From: Mucilaginibacter galii
GTDB taxonomy: Bacteria; Bacteroidota; Bacteroidia; Sphingobacteriales; Sphingobacteriaceae
Assembly (NCBI RefSeq): GCF_014635825.1
Contig: NZ_BMDO01000002.1
Span: 186,001 to 250,000, forward strand
Reading direction: 5' to 3'
DNA: 64,000 nucleotides
Below, piece after piece: positions 8,059-17,256 of the stretch. How positions within the stretch are numbered: position 1 is the stretch's first letter; each line of letters begins with the position of its first letter. The notes beneath the pieces were generated by a model. That model ran no database searches. It saw nothing but the letters and a program-made list of their open reading frames with translations, and was not told where the DNA came from. The position numbers and the translations under genes were made by a program.

Positions 8059-8628
8059 ATGTCGTCTCACCATATAGTTCGCGAAAAGCAGGAACCTGCC
8101 TTACTGGTATTGGGGTTAAATAATTTTACGGAAGAAGATTTGGGCCAACTGCTGGAATGGAGTCCAACCTTGATAGCTACCGCCCCGGTGGCCGAACAGC
8201 TGACTGTTTACGGCATTAAAATAGACCATGTTATTGCCAATGATGCAGATGAAATTACGCAATCGGATGTTAAGATCATTAGCCCCGGTAATCAAACACC
8301 CTTACAGGCGGCTTTCGATTATTTGCTCAAGGAAGGTTACCCTGCCGTTAACATTGTAACCGACGAGCTGGAACTGGCTGATTACGAAAGCTACGCCTCG
8401 CAAATTAATCTGGTTATATTTCATGAAGCGCAAAAGATTTATACCGTTAGCTCCGGCTTCAGCAAGTGGAAACCGGCCGGCGAAACCATTACCCTGCTCA
8501 GTGCAAGCGCAGGTGTTCAAACTGTAGGTTTAGCAGAAATTGCACACCATCAATATCAAACAGTTGCTGATGGTATTATCGTACTTAAGTTTAACGAGCC
8601 GTATCTTTTTATAGCTGAAGAGTACTAA
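8059..8628 (+). CDS. Thiamine pyrophosphokinase-like protein
   Basis: The open frame reaches upstream to 8002, but ATG at 8059 ('MSSHHIVREKQEPALLVLG') gives the better start and 189 residues. The layout is alpha/beta: 'ALLVLGLNNFTEEDLGQLLEWSPTLIATAPVAEQLTVYGIKIDHVIANDADE' resembles the N-terminal domain of thiamine pyrophosphokinases, where a strand ending in Asp closes the ATP site. The canonical GDFDS motif is not present; 'ANDADE' stands in its place. Activity is therefore doubtful, and the name is a fold-level guess. It is convergent with the LytTR regulator gene across a strong hairpin. Confidence 0.45.
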   Translation: MSSHHIVREKQEPALLVLGLNNFTEEDLGQLLEWSPTLIATAPVAEQLTVYGIKIDHVIANDADEITQSDVKIISPGNQTPLQAAFDYLLKEGYPAVNIVTDELELADYESYASQINLVIFHEAQKIYTVSSGFSKWKPAGETITLLSASAGVQTVGLAEIAHHQYQTVADGIIVLKFNEPYLFIAEEY

Positions 8629-8651
8629 CAACTTATAAATGGAGGAGAGCC

Positions 8652-8711
8652 AAGAGCCGAGAAGCAAGAGCCAAGATATATGCACATCTCAATTCTTGGT
8701 TCTCGGCTCTT
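8652..8711. terminator. Long inverted repeat between convergent genes
   Basis: The arms 8652-8669 and 8694-8711 pair over about 17 of 18 positions around a 24-base loop, built on the word AAGAGCCGAGAA and its complement. It lies between the ends of two convergent genes, so it can act as a bidirectional terminator. The 'agagccgagaa' wording also looks like a dispersed palindromic repeat of this lineage. Confidence 0.6.
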
Positions 8712-8731
8712 ACTTCTATTTCAAGTTAAGC

Positions 8732-9484
8732 TTAAATGTCAAACCGTTCCCTTAACACCTCACCGTTCGACCGGCTGGAGGTAAGTTTGCTGCCTGCCAC
8801 GTTGTTCATCATAAAAACGAGCGCACCGTTAAAGCCACGCCTTATTTCTTTAATACAATCGGTGTTAATTAATGTACTGCGGTGAATACGTGCAAAGCGT
8901 TCGGGTAACTTTTCTTCAAGCCCCGAAATGGTAAAATCGGTTAGGTGCTTTTTGCCATCGGCGGTGTGTAAAAACACGTACTTATCTTCGGCCTCTATGT
9001 AAATAATATCATCAAGCTTAATCAACAATATTTTATCGCCAATTTTTACGGTGAGGGTTTTGATCTCCTTTTTAACCATCAGCTGTTTCATCAAAGCTTC
9101 GATGGGCAGTGAGGGGGCAGGTTGCTGCATGGTTAGGTGTAGCTTCTTCACGGTCTTTTCCAGTCGCTCGGTTTCAATAGGTTTGAGCAAATAGTCTATC
9201 GAGTCTTCTTCAAAAGCTTTGATGGCATACTGGTCATATGCAGTGGTAAAAATCACTTTGGGCTGATGCTGCAAGCGGCTCAACATTTCAAAGCCGTTGA
9301 GCACCGGCATTTCAATATCTAAAAATATAAGCTCGGGTTTAAGCAGTTCTATTTGCTCCAGTCCATCGGCACCATTTGCTGCCTCGCCTATAATTTCAAA
9401 TTCGTCAAAAGGCTTAAGCAGGCGTTTAAGGCGCTGGCGGGCCAGTTGCTCATCATCTATAATTACAGTTTTCCAGGTTTTCAT
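8732..9484 (-). CDS. LytTR-family response regulator
   Basis: The 250-residue regulator has an N-terminal receiver domain with acidic pair D10/D11, phospho-acceptor D56 in 'LIFLDIEMP', the switch Thr in 'VIFTTAYDQYA' and the conserved Lys in 'YLLKPI'. Residues about 145-248 form a LytTR DNA-binding domain ('KIGDKILLIKLDDIIYIEAEDKYVFLHT...RFARIHRSTLINTDCIKEI'). It is the last gene of a three-gene minus-strand operon whose first gene is a LytS-like kinase, its evident partner. The gene between kinase and regulator is only six bases upstream. Targets are not visible in the sequence. Confidence 0.93.
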   Translation of the reverse strand: MKTWKTVIIDDEQLARQRLKRLLKPFDEFEIIGEAANGADGLEQIELLKPELIFLDIEMPVLNGFEMLSRLQHQPKVIFTTAYDQYAIKAFEEDSIDYLLKPIETERLEKTVKKLHLTMQQPAPSLPIEALMKQLMVKKEIKTLTVKIGDKILLIKLDDIIYIEAEDKYVFLHTADGKKHLTDFTISGLEEKLPERFARIHRSTLINTDCIKEIRRGFNGALVFMMNNVAGSKLTSSRSNGEVLRERFDI

Positions 9485-9490
9485 AGCTGC

Positions 9491-10762
9491 TTAGTTGTTT
9501 ATAGGAGTGGTTGCCTCAGAATTACGGATCAATATAAGGTATTGAAAGTAGTCGGCCATAAACTTACCGTCCTCGTTCAACATTATTTGCTGGTCTCTGG
9601 GCATAAATGCATTGTATTTGATATCCGCTTTCTCGGTTAAAAACGGGCTATCGGCACCATCCAGCTTAAAAAGCGTAGCCGTGTTGGGCTGGCAAACTTC
9701 CTTAAACGGTATAAGGTTGCTTACATTCATTAAAGGTCCGTCGTTGTTAAACTGGTTCACTGCCGAATAACGCTTGCCTTTTTCGGCCCACATTTGGGGC
9801 AGGCTGGCAGTAGGCATCATCATTTTACTGCCGCTGTAAAGGCAGGCCATAGATACGATCTTACCTTTCAAATTTAAATCGGCATCATTCAATAAAGCAT
9901 TGGTGAATGATTGCCCTTTACCGCCGTTGGTTTTAGATTGCAATACATGAAAGAATCCCCAAAAGCCGTAAACCTTTTCTTTACTCCAGTTAAGCTGTTT
10001 GTATAAGTATTTAAAGTTGTTATAAATTACTTTTTCGCGGCTTTTTGTGGTCATGGCTGCGCAAACTTCTAATCCAAACACTACCTGATTGTAGCTTGGG
10101 CGGTAAAAGCCCTGGTTGTTTTCGGTATTGAGCTGGTTAAGCAGTTGACGGGCCTCGTTAGCTACCAGGCTATCGGCTTTTGGGGTGAGTAACAGGGTAA
10201 TAAGTTTTTCAAAGCGGGGCTTCAATGTCTTTAAATTGTGGCTAGTAAGTATCTCGTCAAAGTAGCGTGCAGCCAAAGCCGGGTTATGAACCTGGTCTAT
10301 CCCCACAAAACTTATGGTTTTACCGGCGGGTAAGGTTTGGTTAAGTTTACGAATGTTACGGATCTTTTGTTGAAACTCTTTATTAGCCCATTGTGCGTTT
10401 TGCTTATCCCAATCGGCAAAAACAGTGTCTATAAGGCTTTCGTTGTCGGTTTTGAGGTATTGATTTAACAAGTACGCTTTGGCAAAATCAATCTCGGCTA
10501 TATAGGTGCGCACGCTGGCTTCTTTATTAAGCAGGGCGAGTAGGTTAAGGTCGACTTCCTGTGGTTTTTGCACGCCATGGATTTCGCCCAGTAAAAAAAC
10601 CTGGTGATTAAAGAAGTCTTTGTTGAGAATGCCGCCTTTTTTAATTGAGGTGGTGACATCGGCCTTGTTTTGGTTTAAATACCCGGTAACAGATTGTGCT
10701 TGCACAGCAGTGCTTAAGTATAGAACAAAGGCTATACCTAAAGTGGTAATTTTTGCGATCAT
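9491..10762 (-). CDS. Secreted Ere/ChaN-like (TIKI superfamily) protein
   Basis: The 423-residue product has a signal peptide ending near 'TAVQAQS'. The mature part contains 'VFLLGEIHGVQKPQEVDLNLLALLN', the GE.HG motif of the erythromycin-esterase, ChaN and TraB superfamily, in which Glu and His form the catalytic or haem-contacting site. Further superfamily-like segments are 'TYIAEIDFAKAYLLNQYL', 'ISFVGIDQVHNP' and 'VYGFWGFFHVLQ'. Members include esterases, haem-binding proteins and metalloproteases, so the reaction here is open. The gene lies between the LytS-like kinase gene (eight bases upstream) and the LytTR regulator gene (six bases downstream). A role in the same signalling circuit is inferred from that position. 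Confidence 0.65.
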   Translation of the reverse strand: MIAKITTLGIAFVLYLSTAVQAQSVTGYLNQNKADVTTSIKKGGILNKDFFNHQVFLLGEIHGVQKPQEVDLNLLALLNKEASVRTYIAEIDFAKAYLLNQYLKTDNESLIDTVFADWDKQNAQWANKEFQQKIRNIRKLNQTLPAGKTISFVGIDQVHNPALAARYFDEILTSHNLKTLKPRFEKLITLLLTPKADSLVANEARQLLNQLNTENNQGFYRPSYNQVVFGLEVCAAMTTKSREKVIYNNFKYLYKQLNWSKEKVYGFWGFFHVLQSKTNGGKGQSFTNALLNDADLNLKGKIVSMACLYSGSKMMMPTASLPQMWAEKGKRYSAVNQFNNDGPLMNVSNLIPFKEVCQPNTATLFKLDGADSPFLTEKADIKYNAFMPRDQQIMLNEDGKFMADYFQYLILIRNSEATTPINN

Positions 10763-10770
10763 GATTTTGG

Positions 10771-11844
10771 CTAAATTTCGGTTATGTTGAGCGGTAGGCT
10801 TATGTGAATGTGTTTGTGTGGGGTGTTGGTGAGTTGAATTTCATAGTTATTGGCGCAAAGCAGGTTCAATTTATCATAAGTGCTCTGCATGCCGTAACCC
10901 ATGTTTAATTCCTGCGGAAAAGGAGTGCCATTATCGGCCACTTCAATAATAAGGCGGTCGTGCTGGCGGCGTATGGTAATGCCAAGTATGCCGTTGGCTG
11001 TGGTGTTGTTAAGTCCGTGTTTAAGCGCATTTTCTACCAGGGGTTGTATCAAAAAGCGCGGAATACGCTGATTGTGTAGTTCCGGGTCAATGGTTGAGGT
11101 AAAAGTAATGCGATCGCCAAAACGCACAGTTTCTATAGCCAGATAAGTATTTACGATCTCCATTTCATCGGCCACGCGGGCTACATTTTCCTGCTGAGAG
11201 TTAATGCTGTAACGAAATAGTTTAGAAAGCTTCAGGGTCATGTCTTCGGCCTTGTCGGCATCTTCATGTATAAGGCTGGCTATGGAGTTAAGCGAGTTGT
11301 ATAAAAAATGCGGGTTTATTTTAGACTGGAGGGTTTGCAGTTCGGCCTGAGTTTTTAGCTGCATTATTTTGGTAAGGTCGAGTTCCTTTTCTTTCAGGCG
11401 TGCTCTCATGGTTTCCCTTTGCGCATTGTAGAAATAGATCACCGTACCCGCAATTAGCACAATAAGAGAAGTGAATTTGTAATCGCCCACATGGCTCATG
11501 GGCACATAGGGCGTATGAAAAATGAGCGCTACTATAATGTAAGACAGTTCAACCCCAACAAGCATACCTATAAAATTGCAGCCGTAATACACAAGCACAA
11601 ATTGCCACAACGTAGTTTTTTGAGGCCGTAAAAACCGCTCGTATAAAAAAACACTGTTGGTAATACTCAGCGTAATTAATACGCTGAAAAGGATGCTAAG
11701 CAGTAACGTTTTAGCGCTCACAAAGCGTTCACTAAATACTGAACGCAACGCGCTAATGATAACGCCTACAATAACCCCTATAAAGGCATTGCGGCGGCTT
11801 ACCCTGAAATACGAATCGCTAAAGTATTTATATTCTGCTCCCAT
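10771..11844 (-). CDS. LytS/YehU-type sensor histidine kinase
   Basis: This 357-residue inner-membrane kinase has about four hydrophobic segments in residues 20-140. A coiled-coil-like linker ('ARLKEKELDLTKIMQLKTQAELQTLQS') follows, then the His_kinase domain 'INPHFLYNSLNSIASLI' with H179 as the phosphorylation site. The C-terminal HATPase part shows the N-box 'PLVENALKHGL' and the G-box 'VADNGTPF...GYGMQST'. No extracellular sensor domain is evident, so the signal is probably sensed within the membrane. It heads the operon with the Ere/ChaN-like gene and the LytTR regulator. Confidence 0.93.
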   Translation of the reverse strand: MGAEYKYFSDSYFRVSRRNAFIGVIVGVIISALRSVFSERFVSAKTLLLSILFSVLITLSITNSVFLYERFLRPQKTTLWQFVLVYYGCNFIGMLVGVELSYIIVALIFHTPYVPMSHVGDYKFTSLIVLIAGTVIYFYNAQRETMRARLKEKELDLTKIMQLKTQAELQTLQSKINPHFLYNSLNSIASLIHEDADKAEDMTLKLSKLFRYSINSQQENVARVADEMEIVNTYLAIETVRFGDRITFTSTIDPELHNQRIPRFLIQPLVENALKHGLNNTTANGILGITIRRQHDRLIIEVADNGTPFPQELNMGYGMQSTYDKLNLLCANNYEIQLTNTPHKHIHISLPLNITEI

Positions 11845-12269
11845 CGTGTTACAAAGCTGACAAAATTTGCCTCATTATAATAGATAAGTCCGACGAATGG
11901 TGTTTTCTGCGGGATGAAGTAATCGGTTATACTTTTTTAGGAGGTAAGCAAGTAGTGGCTCCTTTAGTTAGTGCTGTTTTTGTAACGAAGATGGGGATTT
12001 TATAATCATTGAATAAATATTATGGGATTTGATCTTAGTAAAGTATACTTTGATGTAAATAAACTTCAAATTTTATAAATATTGGTGAAAATCAATATTA
12101 TAAGTTGCTTTATGGAAGATTTAATCATCTATAAGATGATTTTAATTAAAATTCATTTTCTTTTAAAGTTATTTTTCGAAAAAAATATCAAAAAACACCT
12201 ATTTAATTTTAAATATTTTGATTTGTAATAGGTTTGTTATAATTTAATGCCGAATTAAACTATTAACTG
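11845..12269. other. AT-rich intergenic region upstream of the first SusC gene
   Basis: This 425-base gap separates the divergent kinase and SusC genes. It holds two small palindromes: arms 12078-12084 with 12093-12099 (AATATTG type) and 12123-12130 with 12134-12141 (AATCATCT type). The last 50 bases resemble the leader of the second SusC gene. No open frame or RNA gene is seen. Confidence 0.5.
12229..12236 (+). promoter_or_regulatory. Possible Bacteroidota -7 element (first SusC gene)
   Basis: TAGGTTTG fits the TAnnTTTG consensus of the Bacteroidota housekeeping sigma factor. The corresponding spot before the second SusC gene (17212-17219) reads TAAGTATG, in an otherwise conserved leader. 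A clear TTTG at the expected upstream distance is missing, so support is weak. Confidence 0.3.
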
Positions 12270-15200
12270 ATGAAAAAAACTCTACAAAGATTTTTGTGGG
12301 TTTTGCTACTTATAGGCACCCAAGCCTATGCGCAAACCCGTACCGTAACCGGTACCGTAACCGGGAAAGATGACGGCCTTCCATTACCTGGTGTAAGTGT
12401 AATGGTAAAAGGATCAACCACAGGTACTCAAACCAACAGCGACGGAAAGTATTCCATTAAAGTTTCGGGCGAAACAGTAACCTTAGTATTTAGCTATATC
12501 GGTTTTACTTCAAAAGAACAGGTTGTAAGTGGTAATACAGCAAGCGTTGCTTTAGATGTTAATGCCAAAAGTTTGAACGAAGTAGTTGTTACTACCTCGT
12601 TCGGTATTCAGCGCGACAAAAAGAGTTTGGGCTATAGTACGCAAACCATTAGTGCCGAACAATTACAAACCGGCCGAACAACCAACGTTACCAATGCGCT
12701 TGCAGGCAAGGTTGCCGGTGTTGCCGTAAATGGCTCGGGTGGTGCTTTTACTGGTTCAAGTGTAATTATCCGTGGTTTTACAACCTTTACAGGGAGCAAT
12801 CAGCCTCTTTATGTGGTTGATGGTATTCCTATAGATAACGGTGGTGGTGGGCAAGCCTTGCAAACAGGTGCTTCTTCCTCAAATCGTGCCATAGATATAA
12901 ACGAAGACGATATAGAAAGCCTCACGGTACTTAAAGGTGCTGCTGCTACAGTATTATACGGATCTCGTGCCGCTTCGGGGGTTATTCAAATTACCACCAA
13001 AAAAGGTAATAAAAACGAAAAAAGCCACATCGAATTTACCTCGTCTTATGGGGCAGGCGTAGTAAATCGTTTGCCTAAATATCAAAACCAATATGCTCAG
13101 GGTAGTAATGGTGTACTTAGTGTTGGCGGCACTACAGCGGGTAGTGGTTTAAGTACCTCATGGGGGCCAATTATTGACGGACGGCCAATTACCAATGCTT
13201 TTGGTCAGGCTACCACACTGCAGGCATATCCTGATAACGTAAAGGATATATTTAAAACAGCAACTTCATTGCAAAACAATATTAGCCTTACAGGTGGTGG
13301 CGACAAAACCACCTATCGCGTGTCTTACGGTAATGATTATGAAACTTATGTTATAGATAACAACACTTTAAAAAGAAACAATTTAAGTGTAAATGCCCGT
13401 AGTGAAATTACGCCTAAGCTGCGTTTAGGTACTACCTTTAGCTACGTAAATAACCAATCAAGAAGAACCTTGCAGGGTAACCAACTTTCTAACCCTCTTT
13501 TCAGGGCCTATTTTACCCCGCGTTCTTATGATCTCACAAACTTACCTTTTGAAGATGCTTTAGGTAACCAACAATTTTTTGGAGGTGAAGATAATCCTTA
13601 CTGGTCAATTAAGCACAACACCTACAGCGATCAAATTAACCGCTTATTTGGTAGTGTGAACGCCACCTATGATCTTGCTAATTGGTTAGTTGCCGATTTA
13701 AGAGTGGGTACTGATTATTATAACTCAAAAAGCACGGGTTATGATGATATAGGTAATCGTGGTGGTGGTTTTACAGGGTCGACTGGAACCGGTATTGGTG
13801 GTATAATTGAAAATCAAACCAATGTACGCAACCTTCAGGAGTACTTTACACTAACTGCTACTCGCAAATTTGGCGATTTTAATGTGGTTGGAACTATTGG
13901 TAACGAAATAAATCAAAATAGTAGCAATTCATCACAGGTAATTGGCTATACATTGGTGGTGCCTAACTTTAATAACCTTAAAAATACCATCACTTATCAG
14001 CCAACTTATAGCCGTACGTTAACCCGCCTAATTGGTGTTTACGCCGATTTTGCTTTGGATTATAAGAGGTATTTAACGTTAAATTTAAAAGCAAGAAATG
14101 ATTGGTCGTCAACTTTGCTGCCGGCAAACAGGTCTATTTTTTATCCTGCCGTAGCTTCAAGCTTTGTATTGTCTGATGCTTTTCCTTCTATTAAAAGCAA
14201 AAATGTAAACTTAATTAAGTTGCGTGGTGCCATTGGCCGTGTAGGTAAAAGCCCGGGCGCTTATAACACCGATAATTATTATGTGCGTGCAGGCTCTTCA
14301 GATGGGTTTGGCCCAAGTATCACCTTTCCGTTCAATGGTTCATTGGCTGGTTATGAGTTAAGTGATGGTGCCGGAAATCCTAATTTGAAACCTGAGTTTA
14401 CCTTGGAATATGAGTTAGGTACTGAAATGGCGTTTTTTGGAAATCGCTTAACCATTGATGGTTCGGTGTATCAGAAAAAAACCACTAACGTTATTTTAAG
14501 TGTTCCTGTTTCGCCATCATCAGGTGTAACGGGTTTGGTTCAAAATGCGGGTAAATTATCAACAAAAGGTGTTGAGTTATTAATTGGTGGTACGCCCATT
14601 AAAACCAGAAATGGTTTCTATAACATAAGCGTAAACTTTACCAGTTTTAAATCAACTGTTGATGCCCTGGCGCCGGGTGTGTCATTGATTACATTGGGTG
14701 GTTTCACCACACCTAATATACGCTTGGTTGCCGGTCAGGAATACGGCCAGATCTATGGTGCCGATTATCAGCGCGATGCAAGTGGTAACATTTTGATTTT
14801 TGCCAACGGTTTGCCTCAACCAACTGCTAACGTTGTTAATATTGGTAATCCTAACCCTAAATGGACCATGGGTATTACTAACAATATCAATTACAAAGGC
14901 ATAAACTTTTCTTTCCTGTTAGATATCAGAAAAGGTGGTCAGCAATACTCAAGAAATATAGCCGATGTGCAGCGTAATGGCGTTGCTATTGAGACAGCTG
15001 AATTTTCGCGCTTCCAGGCAGATGGTGTTACTGTAGCTAAGCCTTATGTTTTCCCTGGTGTGTATGCTTCGGGCGTAGCGCTTGCAGCCGGCCAGGTTGC
15101 CGGTCAGCCTAACACTACTGCGGTTAGTGCGCAAGATTATTGGGGAAATAATGGTAAGTACATTGCCGCTACCGGTTATATTTACGATACTTCATGGTTT

Positions 15201-15434
15201 AGGGTGCGTGAAGCTGGTTTGAGTTATGATGTTCCAAAAAAGTACTTAGCTAAAACTCCGTTTGGCAGAGCCAGTTTCGGCGTTTACGGAAGGAACTTAT
15301 TTTTGAGAGCACCTAATTATCCACACTTTGATCCTGAGCAAAATGCACTGGGTATTTCAAATGCTCAAGGCCTCGAATTTAACTCGTTACCTAACACCAG
15401 AACTATTGGTATTAATTTGAAAGTAACACTTTAA
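12270..15434 (+). CDS. SusC/RagA-type TonB-dependent outer-membrane transporter (pair 1)
   Basis: The 1054-residue protein has a signal peptide ending 'QAYAQ' and then a carboxypeptidase-regulatory-like beta-sandwich ('TVTGTVTGKDDGLPLPGVSV..KG...GTQTNSDGKYSI'). The TonB-box region leads into the plug ('LAGKVAGVAV...IIRGFTTF...PLYVVDGIPI', 'SLTVLKGAAATVLYGSRAASGVIQITTKKG', the classic SusC plug ending). The rest is the 22-strand barrel, ending 'TRTIGINLKVTL'. There is no N-terminal STN domain, so anti-sigma-linked induction is not expected. The SusD partner gene starts 14 bases downstream. No glycosidase, protease or regulator gene accompanies the pair, so the imported substrate is unknown. 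Confidence 0.95.
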   Translation: MKKTLQRFLWVLLLIGTQAYAQTRTVTGTVTGKDDGLPLPGVSVMVKGSTTGTQTNSDGKYSIKVSGETVTLVFSYIGFTSKEQVVSGNTASVALDVNAKSLNEVVVTTSFGIQRDKKSLGYSTQTISAEQLQTGRTTNVTNALAGKVAGVAVNGSGGAFTGSSVIIRGFTTFTGSNQPLYVVDGIPIDNGGGGQALQTGASSSNRAIDINEDDIESLTVLKGAAATVLYGSRAASGVIQITTKKGNKNEKSHIEFTSSYGAGVVNRLPKYQNQYAQGSNGVLSVGGTTAGSGLSTSWGPIIDGRPITNAFGQATTLQAYPDNVKDIFKTATSLQNNISLTGGGDKTTYRVSYGNDYETYVIDNNTLKRNNLSVNARSEITPKLRLGTTFSYVNNQSRRTLQGNQLSNPLFRAYFTPRSYDLTNLPFEDALGNQQFFGGEDNPYWSIKHNTYSDQINRLFGSVNATYDLANWLVADLRVGTDYYNSKSTGYDDIGNRGGGFTGSTGTGIGGIIENQTNVRNLQEYFTLTATRKFGDFNVVGTIGNEINQNSSNSSQVIGYTLVVPNFNNLKNTITYQPTYSRTLTRLIGVYADFALDYKRYLTLNLKARNDWSSTLLPANRSIFYPAVASSFVLSDAFPSIKSKNVNLIKLRGAIGRVGKSPGAYNTDNYYVRAGSSDGFGPSITFPFNGSLAGYELSDGAGNPNLKPEFTLEYELGTEMAFFGNRLTIDGSVYQKKTTNVILSVPVSPSSGVTGLVQNAGKLSTKGVELLIGGTPIKTRNGFYNISVNFTSFKSTVDALAPGVSLITLGGFTTPNIRLVAGQEYGQIYGADYQRDASGNILIFANGLPQPTANVVNIGNPNPKWTMGITNNINYKGINFSFLLDIRKGGQQYSRNIADVQRNGVAIETAEFSRFQADGVTVAKPYVFPGVYASGVALAAGQVAGQPNTTAVSAQDYWGNNGKYIAATGYIYDTSWFRVREAGLSYDVPKKYLAKTPFGRASFGVYGRNLFLRAPNYPHFDPEQNALGISNAQGLEFNSLPNTRTIGINLKVTL

Positions 15435-15448
15435 TAAGCTATCAAACA

Positions 15449-16918
15449 ATGAAAAAATATAAATACATATCAATAGCACTTTTGGCGGCAACACTGTTGT
15501 TCAGTAGTTCTTGTAAGAAATATTTGGACGTAAATACCGATCCAAACAACATTATAGGCACACCTGAAAATGCGCCTATAGCTCAAATTTTAAGTTCGGC
15601 CACTGTAAATATTGGTTTTATGGCCGGTAGTGACGCCTCACGTTATACGGCTTTGCTTATTCAGCACTTTTCTGGTCAGAGCACGGGTGCTTTAAATCAA
15701 ACTCAGCAATATGAGCAGTACCTGATTTCGCCAACAGATGTTAATAATATGTGGTCATCCTTTTATGCCACTACTATTAATGATCTTGATGTTATTATAG
15801 CTAAAGCAAACACCGCGCCTTTAAGCCCTCATTATGCCGGTGTGGCCGAAATATTGAAAGCTTACACGTATCAAAATATGGTAGATATCTGGGGTGATAT
15901 TCCGTACAGCCAAGCAGATAAAACGGTTGGTAATTTAAACCCGGCTTATGACGATGACGCTGCAATTTATACTGATTTAATAAAATTAATAGATAAAGGT
16001 ATTACTGATATCAATGCCGCAACATCTGCCTTGTCTCCTGGAACTAATTCGACTATTTATCCGGGTACTTTTGTAAACGCTACCAACACCGGCAGTCGTT
16101 TAAACTGGATAAAATTTGCTAATACCTTAAAGCTGAGAATTTACCTGCATTATAGTAAGGTGAATCCTTCGTTTTCCACTACTCAAATAAATGCTTTAGT
16201 GGCAAGCGGTGCACAGTTCATGACAAGTAATACAGATAGCTTCTTAATGAACTTTTTTACAACTGCAGGTGCCCGTAACCCAATTTATCAGTTTGAAACT
16301 GGCTCAAGAGCAAATTATTTAGTAGCTAATGCTAAGTTAGTTAACTTAATGAACAGTAAGGCGGATCCAAGAAGGCCAACATACTTCACTGCCATAGGCG
16401 GTAATTATATTGGTGCGGTGGGCGGTGCGCCCAGTAATGCGGCTATTTACTCGCATATCGGAACTTACTTAACAGGTGTTGTTGGTGCCGGTCCTGTGCG
16501 CATGCTTACCTTTGCAGAGTATAATTTCATTATGGCCGAAGCGGTATTAAGAGGAGCTACAGCACCCGGTACCGCCCAGGCATATTATACTGCTGGTATT
16601 ACTGCTTCATTAACCGATGCCGGAGTTACAGCAACAGGTATTACTACTTACTTGGCGGCTAATGGAGTATTGGCTGGTACACCTGCTCAACAAATTGAAC
16701 AAGTTATTACCGAAAAGTATGTTGCCAGTTACGGGCAAATTGTTGAACCATGGACAGACTATAGAAGAACAGGCTTCCCCGCCTTGTCGGTTCCAAGCAA
16801 TGCACTTGTACCAACATTGCCACGCAGCTTATATTATCCGCAATCTGAGATCGATGCAAATACCAGCGCTAAACAAAAAGCTGGGTTAGATGCAAGAACT
16901 TTTTGGGATATCCCATAA
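15449..16918 (+). CDS. SusD/RagB-type surface lipoprotein (pair 1)
   Basis: This 489-residue lipoprotein has the lipobox 'FSSSC' with Cys22 and the SusD-like start 'KKYLDVNTDPNN'. It belongs to the SusD-like branch in which 'RYTALLIQHFSGQ' and 'AEILKAYTYQNMVDIWGDIPYSQA' carry the TPR-like ligand-binding scaffold. The C-terminus 'WTDYRRTGFPAL...P.SLYYPQSEI' is typical of that branch. SusD proteins sit on SusC as a lid and deliver oligomeric nutrients to the barrel. It is co-transcribed with the upstream SusC gene and followed by a clear terminator. Confidence 0.93.
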   Translation: MKKYKYISIALLAATLLFSSSCKKYLDVNTDPNNIIGTPENAPIAQILSSATVNIGFMAGSDASRYTALLIQHFSGQSTGALNQTQQYEQYLISPTDVNNMWSSFYATTINDLDVIIAKANTAPLSPHYAGVAEILKAYTYQNMVDIWGDIPYSQADKTVGNLNPAYDDDAAIYTDLIKLIDKGITDINAATSALSPGTNSTIYPGTFVNATNTGSRLNWIKFANTLKLRIYLHYSKVNPSFSTTQINALVASGAQFMTSNTDSFLMNFFTTAGARNPIYQFETGSRANYLVANAKLVNLMNSKADPRRPTYFTAIGGNYIGAVGGAPSNAAIYSHIGTYLTGVVGAGPVRMLTFAEYNFIMAEAVLRGATAPGTAQAYYTAGITASLTDAGVTATGITTYLAANGVLAGTPAQQIEQVITEKYVASYGQIVEPWTDYRRTGFPALSVPSNALVPTLPRSLYYPQSEIDANTSAKQKAGLDARTFWDIP

Positions 16919-16939
16919 TTATTCTTTTTAAATACTATA

Positions 16940-16977
16940 AAAAAGCCCGAGGATTTTTAAAATCTTCAGGCTTTTTT
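16940..16977 (+). terminator. Terminator after SusC/SusD pair 1
   Basis: An AGCCCGAGGATTTT arm pairs with AAAATCTTCAGGCT (one wobble, one mismatch) over a short loop and is followed by a run of six T. It closes the first SusCD transcript. Confidence 0.8.
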
Positions 16978-17256
16978 GTGTTCATCAAAAAATTTAATTC
17001 AATATTGGCCTTTTGTAACGCTTTTTGATCGTGAGAATATGATTAAAAATAAATTAAGGTTAAAATATTCTTATTTGTGATTAATTGTTTGGGTTTAACT
17101 GAAAATCATATAAAAATTGTTTTTTCAATTAAAATCTGTAGCTGTTTTTAACAATATGGCCCCTCATTGCCTGCTTAATTAAAATTTTGTTAAAAAAATT
17201 TTAGATTGTAATAAGTATGTTATAAATTACGCAACAATTAACTAAACTATTAACGA
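16978..17256. other. AT-rich leader region of the second SusC gene
   Basis: Between the terminator and the second SusC gene there is no open frame of note. The final 50 bases match the leader of the first SusC gene closely. A TTTG (17186-17189) lies 22 bases before TAAGTATG (17212-17219), an imperfect fit to the Bacteroidota -33/-7 promoter, whose usual spacer is slightly shorter. Confidence 0.4.

Noticed and set aside
12078..12141. Operator sites upstream of the first SusC gene
   Set aside because: The two palindromes are short and AT-rich, so chance occurrence is likely in this base composition.
8732..12270. LytTR regulator controlling the adjacent SusC/SusD pair
   Set aside because: The genes are divergent neighbours, but no LytTR-type direct repeat was identified in the intergenic region, so the link is unsupported.
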